The translations under genes and the position numbers were made by a program. Below, piece after piece: positions 1-7,238 of a stretch of 59,898 bases of DNA (the first letter of the stretch is position 1; every line of letters starts with the position of its first letter). The stretch spans positions 1 through 59,898 of the forward strand of contig NZ_JACXAA010000024.1 in assembly GCF_014699035.1 (NCBI RefSeq), read 5' to 3'. The stretch comes from Spirosoma validum (GTDB taxonomy: Bacteria; Bacteroidota; Bacteroidia; Cytophagales; Spirosomataceae). The notes under the pieces were generated by a model. That model was not told the DNA's origin. It saw nothing but the letters and a program-made list of their open reading frames with translations, and made no database searches.

Positions 1-1
1 C

Positions 2-55
2 CCGCTGAGTGCGTTTAACTTGTTGATTGACTGGGTTATCCATAAAGTAAGCTGA
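2..55 (+). CDS. C-terminal end of an unidentified protein (partial)
   Basis: An open frame enters from the left edge and runs 17 codons to a TGA at 53-55. The readable tail is hydrophobic with a Trp-Val-Ile stretch and ends in His-Lys-Val-Ser, which would suit the end of a membrane protein. A strong bidirectional hairpin follows 46 bases downstream, as expected at the end of a real gene facing a convergent neighbour. The fragment is too short to assign to a family, and chance remains possible. Confidence 0.4.
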   Translation, partial: PLSAFNLLIDWVIHKVS

Positions 56-93
56 AGATAGTATCAACCTATTTTAGGACGGCTCATCTTAAA

Positions 94-128
94 CAAAAAA
101 GCCCGAAGGATAATCCTTCGGGCTTTTT
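94..128. terminator. Bidirectional intrinsic terminator
   Basis: A perfect 10-bp stem (GCCCGAAGGA at 101-110, TCCTTCGGGC at 114-123) with a 3-base loop is flanked by an A6 run on the left and a T5 run on the right. It can therefore end transcripts from both sides. It separates the partial gene at the left edge from the convergent GNAT gene ending at 151. Confidence 0.9.
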
Positions 129-150
129 CAATTCGTTCTATAGTTTATCG

Positions 151-861
151 TCAGGCTGGTTCCATTTCCCGCTCAGGTTTGCGGGAACGCGACCGGTCGG
201 TCGGGTTGATACGTAGTAGAATACGTTTCTTAATACGCATCCATCGTTCGTACAGTTTTGATTCTTTGAGGAAATTCCACTTTTCGTCTTTTTCCTCTTT
301 TTTATGCTCTTCCGGATCGTACAGCATACCCGTGCAGAGGCAATGTTTCCGATTTGTACGCGTCAGAATATCGAAGTTAGTGCAGGTCTGGCAACCTTTC
401 CAAAAGGCCTCATCACCCGGCAGTTCACTGAGCGTTACGGGTTGGTAACCCAGATCGGAATTGATTTTCATGACGGCCAGACTCGTAGTAATACCGATAA
501 TCTTCGCCGTTGGAAACATCGTCCGCGACAGTTCAAACGCCTTGGCTTTAATGTGCGTGGCAATGCCGCTTTTCCGATAATCAGGATGAACAATCAGACC
601 CGAGTTTGCCACGAACTTACCGTGGTCCCAGGTCTCAATATAACAGAAGCCAACCCACTCGTCTGCCAGCGTTGTGGCAACAATGGCTTTGCCTTCAAGC
701 ATTTTTTCCATCACGTAAATAGGTGAACGCTTGGCAATACCGGTTCCCCGGGCTTTCGCGCTCTCTTCCATTTCATGGCAGATAGTTTCGGCCAACCGCA
801 GATGATTTTCATTGGCGACCTGAATGATGTATTGATTTTTAATTATTTCTGGGGTGACCAT
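151..861 (-). CDS. GNAT-family N-acetyltransferase with Cys-rich C-terminal segment (possible N-acetylglutamate synthase-like)
   Basis: 236 aa. Residues about 12-150 form a GNAT fold. The acetyl-CoA binding loop is the stretch after the Asn-Ser-Gly-Leu-Ile-Val-His-Pro strand, with Tyr-Arg-Lys-Ser-Gly-Ile-Ala. Behind the fold is a Cys-x-x-Cys then Cys-x-Cys segment (Gly-Cys-Gln-Thr-Cys ... His-Cys-Leu-Cys-Thr-Gly-Met-Leu-Tyr-Asp-Pro), followed by a long charged basic tail. From memory, Bacteroidota GNAT proteins encoded with arginine biosynthesis genes share this Cys-rich tail and are thought to acetylate glutamate. That assignment is an inference, because no arg biosynthetic gene lies next to it here. 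The ATG at 859-861 has no clear ribosome binding site, which is normal for this phylum. Confidence 0.8.
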   Translation of the reverse strand: MVTPEIIKNQYIIQVANENHLRLAETICHEMEESAKARGTGIAKRSPIYVMEKMLEGKAIVATTLADEWVGFCYIETWDHGKFVANSGLIVHPDYRKSGIATHIKAKAFELSRTMFPTAKIIGITTSLAVMKINSDLGYQPVTLSELPGDEAFWKGCQTCTNFDILTRTNRKHCLCTGMLYDPEEHKKEEKDEKWNFLKESKLYERWMRIKKRILLRINPTDRSRSRKPEREMEPA

Positions 862-1225
862 TGTCGTTTATTGGGCGGTTGTGAAGCCGCAAAAACGGAG
901 ACAGCGCAATCCGAGCTGGTTTGTTGTGAATACTAAAACGAGAAAAAATGTGAAAACGTCTACCGCATAGGCAAACAAAAGAGGATAGTCCTTTCGGACC
1001 TAAACCGAAATGGCGTAGTATGGAAGAAAGTCGGTAGGTAAACGAGCTTTGCCATTGGTTTTGTGCGAAAACGCGGACAATGTTAGACAGTTTATCCGGG
1101 TCTTGCAATATCATAACGGTTTTTTTTTAGGATAGTTCGTCAGTGGTCAAAACATAGTTATTAATCATTGAGTCCTATAATCCTGGTCGACCTTGTAATG
1201 ATTCGTTGACGTACTAATTCGACGT
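862..1225. other. Intergenic region between divergent genes, no gene recognised
   Basis: 364 bases lie between the GNAT gene (minus) and the MFS gene (plus). A 91-codon minus-strand open frame at 839-1114 overlaps the GNAT start, has an unlikely composition and matches no family I know, so it is not called. A T9 run is at about 1121-1129. No TAnnTTTG element, RNA gene or clear dyad was found. Confidence 0.6.
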
Positions 1226-2536
1226 ATGCTAAGCTCCTTACCTTCATTGTCTTATCCGCTGGCGCTTAGTCGTAGTCGACCCTTACGGTACGGTGTCTTT
1301 TTTTATCTATACGTCATGCAGGGAATCCCAGCAGGATTCTCCTTGACAGCCTTGACCAACTACCTTACGGCTGAAGGCGTAAACCCTGCGACGATTGGTT
1401 CCTTCACCGCCATCGTCGGTTTACCGTGGGCGTTTCAGTTTGTCTGGGGACCACTTATTGACCGCTATCAGCATTCGGCGATGGGTCGACGAAAACCCTG
1501 GGTAGTGGGTGCTCAACTTCTGGCATTTGTGGCATCGCTGGGTGTTTTATTTGTGCATAATCCCTTAACACAGGTCGCTACGCTAGCCTGGTTTTTCTTT
1601 GGACACAGTGTTTTTGCGGCTATTCAGGATGCCAGTGTGGATGCGATGGCCATTTCAACTATACCCGAAAATGAGCGGGGACGTGTCAATGCGTTCATGC
1701 GGGCGGGCTTTCTGATTGGTACAGGCGTCGGTGCTGCCGTGTTTTCCCAACTTCTACGTAACTATGGATTCTTCAATGCCGCCCTTACGCAGTCGCTTTG
1801 TTTACTCACCTTAACCGTACTTACCTTTTTTATACGCGAACGACCAGAAGATCGCTTATTACCGTCATTCAACCATCGAGAAACCGCACTAAATCGGCCA
1901 ATACCTCTTCAACGTACTCAACAGACGGATCCTAGTTTTCAGTGGCTGTTCACTGAGTTATTCAAAGGCTTATTTTCGAAACGGAGTCTGTTCCTGTTTG
2001 GGTCTGTGGTTGCGGCTTATGTCAGCATCAGCCTTTTTCTGCGGGCTTACAACTACCATCTAATTCAAAAGCTCGGCTGGGCCGATACGTCGGTTTCGTT
2101 GCTTACGGGCACGTATGGCATGATCGTCGCGACAATCGTGGCGCTGACCGGTGGTTTTATCGCTGACCGAATTGGCCCCCGGCGTCTGCTGGTCATTGTA
2201 CTGAGTTTGGTAGCCGTCTATCTACTCACATTCAGTGCCTTGTCTTCTTTATGGATTCGTCGGGACGTAGCGCAGGTGGGGTTAGTAGCACTGTATTTCA
2301 TGGACCCCAGCATTAGTATAGCGGCCATGCCCGTGCTGATGCTCTTATGCCGAAAAGGCGTCGAAGGTTCGCAGTTTACAACGTATATGGCGTTCATTAA
2401 TCTATCCGACATTGCCGGATCATTTCTGGCTGGTCATGCATTGAGCTATGTCCAGGCACCGACCATTGGGCTGTTTGCTGGTGGCTTGGCAGCGGTGGCT
2501 ATGATCGTTACGTGGTTTACGTTGCGTCACACATAA
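1226..2536 (+). CDS. MFS transporter, AmpG/PAT-like
   Basis: 436 aa with about 12 hydrophobic segments. The first transmembrane helix contains Gln-Gly-Ile-Pro-Ala-Gly, followed by a Gly-Leu-Pro-Trp segment and the cytoplasmic Asp-Arg-Tyr ... Gly-Arg-Arg-Lys-Pro-Trp loop. These features are typical of the AmpG/PAT branch of the major facilitator superfamily, whose members import muropeptides or other small solutes. The substrate here is unknown. The ATG at 1226 is preferred over an internal ATG near 1316 because the later start would cut the first membrane helix. The gene is monocistronic and convergent with the secreted-protein gene ending at 2547. Confidence 0.85.
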   Translation: MLSSLPSLSYPLALSRSRPLRYGVFFYLYVMQGIPAGFSLTALTNYLTAEGVNPATIGSFTAIVGLPWAFQFVWGPLIDRYQHSAMGRRKPWVVGAQLLAFVASLGVLFVHNPLTQVATLAWFFFGHSVFAAIQDASVDAMAISTIPENERGRVNAFMRAGFLIGTGVGAAVFSQLLRNYGFFNAALTQSLCLLTLTVLTFFIRERPEDRLLPSFNHRETALNRPIPLQRTQQTDPSFQWLFTELFKGLFSKRSLFLFGSVVAAYVSISLFLRAYNYHLIQKLGWADTSVSLLTGTYGMIVATIVALTGGFIADRIGPRRLLVIVLSLVAVYLLTFSALSSLWIRRDVAQVGLVALYFMDPSISIAAMPVLMLLCRKGVEGSQFTTYMAFINLSDIAGSFLAGHALSYVQAPTIGLFAGGLAAVAMIVTWFTLRHT

Positions 2537-2546
2537 AGACCCGCCT

Positions 2547-3857
2547 TCACTTGTCTAACAATTTCATAACATCAGGATATTGCTCGATACGTTGAAATGT
2601 CCAGAGTGATTCAATCGTGGATTCAGCCCCTGAATTACGGTTTACCTGGCCGTTTGCTCCAATACCATCGTAACCCCGGCCCGATTTCCGATCATACATC
2701 GACGTATTGGCCGCATTTTTTCCTAAAAACCAGTTTGTGAGTTGACCAGCCAACGCAGCATATTTAGCATCTTTCGTTTGATCATACGCTTCTAATGCGG
2801 CCCAAACCATCGGCCGAATACCGTACGCAATTTGCGAAAACCGACTGATTTTAACCGGTTTCACGTCCCCACCCGACTGTTCTACTTCAAACGATTCCAG
2901 CAAACCCTGCTGAATCAGATAGGGATAAAAATTGTCAATCTCGCGCCGGGCGACGACAATCCAGGTAGGTTTGCGCAGGGCTTTCCCGACACGTAATAGG
3001 GCGTATGACTGGTCACTGGCGTAGGCATGCCAGTTGTTCTCAAAACTCATAATAGCCCCATAGGGGAACTTGCCCGAGTCGCCATATTGCATCGCTACAA
3101 TTCCTTCACCCAGTTGTTCTATTAGTTTCAGAATGTCGGCGTTGGGCGTTTGCTGATAGATGTTGTTCAGGCAGAGCAGCAGGATGGCCGCCTGATCGGT
3201 ACCGGAACCGAAAGGCAACCATTTTGGAATCTGAATGCCTTTGATAACCTTGTATTCTCTGGGTTTGCTGCCGAAATCACGTACCATATTGGCAACGAGT
3301 TTCTGAATGGCCATTTGCATACGTCCCGCCAACGTAGCGTCAGCTTTCTGGTAATACGGATAAGCTTCGCTTAAGAGCCACAAGGCTCGCCATGACCAGA
3401 AATTCGGCTGCGCTACGCTGGTCTTAAAGGTCTTATTAATTGTTCGGTCGGGCCAGAGAAAGTTATAAAAGTACCCCGCGCCAGCGTCTTGATTGTCGGC
3501 TTGTAGTTGCAGGACAAATTCCGTTGTGGCTCGCAACATTGCCTGTTTTGTTGTGCTGGTCGACAGATCGGGTTCGCGCAAAAGAAAAAGGGCCGCCCGT
3601 GCTACGTCGTCGATGCAGGTGAACCCTTCGTCGGCATCCGTCACCAAGTGATAGTCTGGTGCTTCGCTGTAAATGGCAATGGTTCCGACTTCGGTATTAG
3701 TTGTCGCCAGCTTCATCGTCTGATAAAGGTGGGTCAAATGATCCAGATTGACGTAGCGCGTTGGTCTAGGCTGGGCAGCGAGTTGATCTTCTCTGCACAG
3801 AAAGGCAACGAGGAGAATTTGCAATGCAAATAGCCTTAACAAGGCGGGGCGAGTCAT
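2547..3857 (-). CDS. Secreted six-hairpin glycosidase-like protein
   Basis: 436 aa with an N-terminal signal peptide (hydrophobic residues about 7-21, cleavage near the Ala-Ala-Gln at 27-29). The rest is predicted to be mostly alpha-helical, with recurring aromatic/acidic patches and a C-terminal Asn-Ser-Gly-Ala-Glu-Ser-Thr motif. This resembles (alpha/alpha)6 barrel glycoside hydrolases and related proteins. No family can be named with confidence. It is the last gene after a sugar-binding lipoprotein and two ABC permeases on the same strand, so a role in trimming or sensing the imported glycan is likely by context. A 20-bp inverted repeat lies between it and the permease gene upstream. Confidence 0.7.
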   Translation of the reverse strand: MTRPALLRLFALQILLVAFLCREDQLAAQPRPTRYVNLDHLTHLYQTMKLATTNTEVGTIAIYSEAPDYHLVTDADEGFTCIDDVARAALFLLREPDLSTSTTKQAMLRATTEFVLQLQADNQDAGAGYFYNFLWPDRTINKTFKTSVAQPNFWSWRALWLLSEAYPYYQKADATLAGRMQMAIQKLVANMVRDFGSKPREYKVIKGIQIPKWLPFGSGTDQAAILLLCLNNIYQQTPNADILKLIEQLGEGIVAMQYGDSGKFPYGAIMSFENNWHAYASDQSYALLRVGKALRKPTWIVVARREIDNFYPYLIQQGLLESFEVEQSGGDVKPVKISRFSQIAYGIRPMVWAALEAYDQTKDAKYAALAGQLTNWFLGKNAANTSMYDRKSGRGYDGIGANGQVNRNSGAESTIESLWTFQRIEQYPDVMKLLDK

Positions 3858-3871
3858 AACGTATTGGAGTT

Positions 3872-3939
3872 CGGTAGCACGGACTTTAGTCGGTATTTCT
3901 TAGCCTGAAAACGTATACGGACTAAAGTCCGTGATACCG
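3872..3939. repeat. 20-bp inverted repeat, REP-like hairpin
   Basis: The arms CGGTAGCACGGACTTTAGTC (3872-3891) and its near-perfect reverse complement (3920-3939) differ at one position and are separated by 28 bases. Each arm holds a near-palindromic GGACTTTAGTC core. There is no T-tract, so it is not a classical terminator. It sits in the 98-base gap between two co-directional genes of one probable operon, where such hairpins often stabilise upstream mRNA or belong to a dispersed repeat family. Confidence 0.8.
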
Positions 3940-3955
3940 TGATGCTAGGTAAAAA

Positions 3956-4768
3956 TCAATCTTTCATGCCCGAAGACGCCATGCTTCGGATAAAATGTTT
4001 CTGAAAAAACAGGTATAAAATTACAATCGGAATGGCCAGCATGACAGCAGCGGCAATCTTAACGCCCAACTGCCCCTCAGCCCGTCCTCCCACCGAGAAG
4101 AGCGTCACCAACTGCGGCATCGTCATCGTCGATTCATCGCGAATAACAATCAATGGCCACAGTGCTTCATTCCATATCCCCATGAATGTCAGGATCGTGA
4201 TGGTTAGTACTGTTGGTAGAATATTCGGAACCAGTATCTGAAAAATAATCCGAAACTCACCCGCGCCATCCATCCGAGCCGCTTCGATCAACGCATCGGG
4301 TAAGCTTTGAAACGCTTGTCGAAACAGCAGGATGGAAAGCGAATTCAGGGCAAATGGCACTATCAGGGCCAGATACGTGTCGACCCACCCCAATTTTACC
4401 ATTGTGATGTAATTCGGAATCAGCGTGATCTGAAACGGCAGGGTCATCGTGAAAATGATGAGGTAGAAAATCAGATTCCGTCCCACGAAATTGAACCGAG
4501 CCAGCGCATAGCCAACCATCGCCCCCGATACCAGAACCAGACTCGTTGTTACGACTGCCACAAACGCACTGTTCAGAAATGCCCGGTCAAGGGGGATTTT
4601 GGTGAATACTGTTACGTAGTTGTTCCACGTAAAGTCCACCGGCAACAACGTTAAATCGCCTAGTCCGCTCTCCGACGACAACGACGCACTTACCATCCAG
4701 ATAAACGGATAAATGAACGACAAAGCCGCCAGAATCAGAAGCGTATATTTTAAAATGGTTTGGAACAT
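3956..4768 (-). CDS. Carbohydrate ABC transporter permease, MalG/UgpE type
   Basis: 270 aa inner-membrane protein with about six hydrophobic segments. The cytoplasmic EAA loop that contacts the ATPase starts at Glu162-Ala-Ala, with Gly168 and Val-Pro at 180-181, as in binding-protein-dependent permeases. It pairs with the permease encoded just upstream (7-base gap) to form the heterodimeric channel of a CUT1-type sugar importer. No ATPase gene is present in the set. Confidence 0.9.
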   Translation of the reverse strand: MFQTILKYTLLILAALSFIYPFIWMVSASLSSESGLGDLTLLPVDFTWNNYVTVFTKIPLDRAFLNSAFVAVVTTSLVLVSGAMVGYALARFNFVGRNLIFYLIIFTMTLPFQITLIPNYITMVKLGWVDTYLALIVPFALNSLSILLFRQAFQSLPDALIEAARMDGAGEFRIIFQILVPNILPTVLTITILTFMGIWNEALWPLIVIRDESTMTMPQLVTLFSVGGRAEGQLGVKIAAAVMLAIPIVILYLFFQKHFIRSMASSGMKD

Positions 4769-4775
4769 TCAATTG

Positions 4776-5630
4776 TCATTCTATTTCCTGTTCAACGTAG
4801 CGTCGTTGGATCACGACCACAAACAAAATAATCAGGGCAAAACAGAAACCCAACGTGGCTGAATACCCCATGTGGTAGTATTGAAAGGCCTGTCGGTAAA
4901 TATACATGACCGCCGAAAGCGTCTTATTCATCGGGCCGCCTTCAGTCATAATGTACGGTTCGACGAAGAGTGAAAAGCCTCCAATGGTTGAGAGAACAAC
5001 AACCGTAAAAATGGTTGGGTTGATAATCGGCAACGTAATGTACCGGAACTTCTGCCAGTCGGTAGCGCCTTCGAGATCAGCCGCTTCGTAATACTGCGTC
5101 GGGACGGATTGCAGCCCCACCAGAAACAGAATAACATAAAGGCCGACGTTTTTCCAGGTAGCCATAACGGCAATGGAGTACATCGCTACGTCCGGATCGA
5201 TGAGCCAGGGTATTCGCGGCAGACTCAGTGCGATCAGCATCCGGTTCAGAATACCCGAATTGAAGCTCAATAGCTGCTGCCACAAAATGGTGACCACTAC
5301 ACCCGAAACGATGACCGGCAGAAAAAAAGCCGCCCTGAAAAACGATAGTCCCCGTATAGTCCGGTTTAGTAACTCCGCCAGTAGGATCGCTACGCCAATT
5401 TGCAGAGGAATGTGCACAATCAGAAAACGTACCGTATTCCAGACTGCCTGCCAGAACAATCGGTCTTTAAACAAGTGCTCGTAGTTCGCTAAACCGACGT
5501 ATTTCATCGGTGCAATGATGTTCCAGTTATGGAATGTCAGCACAATCGAGAACACAACCGGAAACGCCACAAACACCGAGAAATGTAGGATGTAGGGCGA
5601 AACGAGCAGGTAAGGTGTCCACTTTTTCAT
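4776..5630 (-). CDS. Sugar ABC transporter permease, MalF/UgpA type
   Basis: 284 aa with about six transmembrane helices and an EAA loop starting at Glu182-Ala-Ala and ending at Leu200-Pro201. Lengths near 290 aa are typical of the UgpA/LacF branch. Its ATG overlaps the TGA of the solute-binding protein gene (ATGA at 5627-5630), which shows translational coupling. It probably forms the channel together with the product of the next gene. Confidence 0.9.
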   Translation of the reverse strand: MKKWTPYLLVSPYILHFSVFVAFPVVFSIVLTFHNWNIIAPMKYVGLANYEHLFKDRLFWQAVWNTVRFLIVHIPLQIGVAILLAELLNRTIRGLSFFRAAFFLPVIVSGVVVTILWQQLLSFNSGILNRMLIALSLPRIPWLIDPDVAMYSIAVMATWKNVGLYVILFLVGLQSVPTQYYEAADLEGATDWQKFRYITLPIINPTIFTVVVLSTIGGFSLFVEPYIMTEGGPMNKTLSAVMYIYRQAFQYYHMGYSATLGFCFALIILFVVVIQRRYVEQEIE

Positions 5631-6931
5631 TTTACGCGTTCAGCCTCCAGCAAAACATCTACCGCCTTCGCGGCATCGGCAATGGCCGCTTCGGGTGTTT
5701 TTTTATTAAAAATGACACAGGCTTCGTATTCCTGTGAGATAATATCAAAGACTTCCACAATTACCTCCGAGTTATCCACACCTTTGATGTAGCGGGTTTG
5801 CTGGGCAAAAGGGCGTAGTCGTGGATTTTTGGTTAAGAAGGAAGCAAAATAAGGATCAGTATCGACGTTTCTTCGACGGGGAAACTGACCCGTTAATTCC
5901 ATCAATTGCAGATCGCCGGGTTTATCAACGAGGGTTCTCACGAACTCCCAGGCAGCTTGCGGATCACGGCAGGTATTGAAAATCACAATATTTTTCGGAT
6001 CGCCGTAGGTGTACGTTGGCCCCTGATGATTGTCGGGAACGGGCATGGGATATGTATTGTATTCAAAACCGGGGTCTTTGAATTTCTCAACAAACTCAAC
6101 CGTCCAGGGACCAGTAAACTGTGTAGCAATACGTTGCGACAGAAACGGATTACGGGTAGCTGATAATCGTTCTCTGGCGAAATACTCTTTTTTGTACAAA
6201 TTCTGTAAAAACCGAAATACCTCGATAGCATACTTGTTATTAAAAGCGGCCCGGGATGGACGTCCACGATTATTTGCAATGAGCGGAGCCCCGTTGGAAG
6301 CCGCCAGATAAAGCGGGTAGAAATTGAACAGCCGTTCGTACCAGATGGCTTTCACTTCAGTATAGCCCAGCCATTGATCTACGTAGCCGTCGCCGTCCTT
6401 ATCCTCTTTAAACTGCCGTCCGGCATTCAGATAGCTTGCGTACGTGTAAGGCGGGCGGGCGTTTTGCAACCCATCGACAGCACGCGTATTACACATCAGC
6501 ATAATCGGATTCACTTTCCACGGCACCTGATAAATATGCCCATCCGCCGAGGTGATTTCCCGAATTACGGCACTATCGCAACGCGTCATAATAAACTCCC
6601 GGAATCCTTTCAGCGTGTCTAACGGAATCAGTACGCCCGCTTTGGCGTACATTTCCACACTGCCCTGCCACATATTGGCGTAAATGTCGGGCGTGGTTTT
6701 TCCGACGACTGATGCCAGAATAATTTCCTCGCTCGACTGTCCTTCGGGAATGGGCTGATACCGTAACGGTTTATCAGGACGCTGTTTCTGCCAGCTTTCC
6801 GTAAACGCCTTCGCAAACGCAATTTCCCCGGCATTGTTCGAACACCAGAACGTAAGCGGACGTGATCGGTTAGCCTCGTTACGCTGGCAGGTAGTAAGCA
6901 AAAAAAGAAATAGCGGAAAGAATTTATGCAT
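5627..6931 (-). CDS. Extracellular sugar-binding lipoprotein of an ABC importer
   Basis: 434 aa, family 1 solute-binding protein (MalE-like). A short hydrophobic signal ends in a lipobox Leu12-Thr-Thr-Cys15, so the mature protein is lipid-anchored. The mature start Pro-Leu-Thr-Phe-Trp-Cys-Ser and the later Thr-Gly-Pro-Trp segment match the two-lobe fold of sugar-binding proteins. It is the first gene of the set and the likely specificity determinant. The ligand cannot be read from sequence. A perfect TTATCCACA word lies inside the gene at 5772-5780. Confidence 0.85.
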   Translation of the reverse strand: MHKFFPLFLFLLTTCQRNEANRSRPLTFWCSNNAGEIAFAKAFTESWQKQRPDKPLRYQPIPEGQSSEEIILASVVGKTTPDIYANMWQGSVEMYAKAGVLIPLDTLKGFREFIMTRCDSAVIREITSADGHIYQVPWKVNPIMLMCNTRAVDGLQNARPPYTYASYLNAGRQFKEDKDGDGYVDQWLGYTEVKAIWYERLFNFYPLYLAASNGAPLIANNRGRPSRAAFNNKYAIEVFRFLQNLYKKEYFARERLSATRNPFLSQRIATQFTGPWTVEFVEKFKDPGFEYNTYPMPVPDNHQGPTYTYGDPKNIVIFNTCRDPQAAWEFVRTLVDKPGDLQLMELTGQFPRRRNVDTDPYFASFLTKNPRLRPFAQQTRYIKGVDNSEVIVEVFDIISQEYEACVIFNKKTPEAAIADAAKAVDVLLEAERVK

Positions 6932-7238
6932 TGAACACAGTGAGAGATCCTGATATTAATCTCCCCAGCTATATAGAATAGAGAAAGAGAATGTAATAAA
7001 ACGTTGGCGGATTAATTCTAAACAAGGCTTAGCCTGCATAAGCTAATTCCAAAGATGAAGTACATATTCTTCTACCAATAATACAATTTTCAACCTCTAA
7101 TGTACCACATAATAAACAGATTCAATAGCTTTTCTTGAAAAGCTGCTCACGTTCTATTTTACAGAATATTTGTAAGCGTTTTGGGGAAAGCCCATTTTTT
7201 GGGTTTGCCTTTCAGCCCCGACCGTGCTAACTTGCAGT
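6932..7238. other. Intergenic region between divergent operons
   Basis: 307 AT-rich bases lie between the sugar-transport set (minus) and dnaX (plus). It must hold both promoters. No perfect TAnnTTTG was found on either strand. The best weak candidate for dnaX is TTTG at 7204-7207 with TAACTTGC at 7228-7235, which would give an almost leaderless transcript. A one-mismatch candidate for the minus operon is at 7077-7084. Nothing else was recognised. Confidence 0.4.

Noticed and set aside
304..726. 140-codon plus-strand open frame inside the GNAT gene
   Set aside because: Antisense shadow of a clear GNAT coding region.
839..1114. 91-codon minus-strand open frame upstream of the GNAT gene
   Set aside because: It overlaps the GNAT start, has no recognisable family and an unlikely residue composition.
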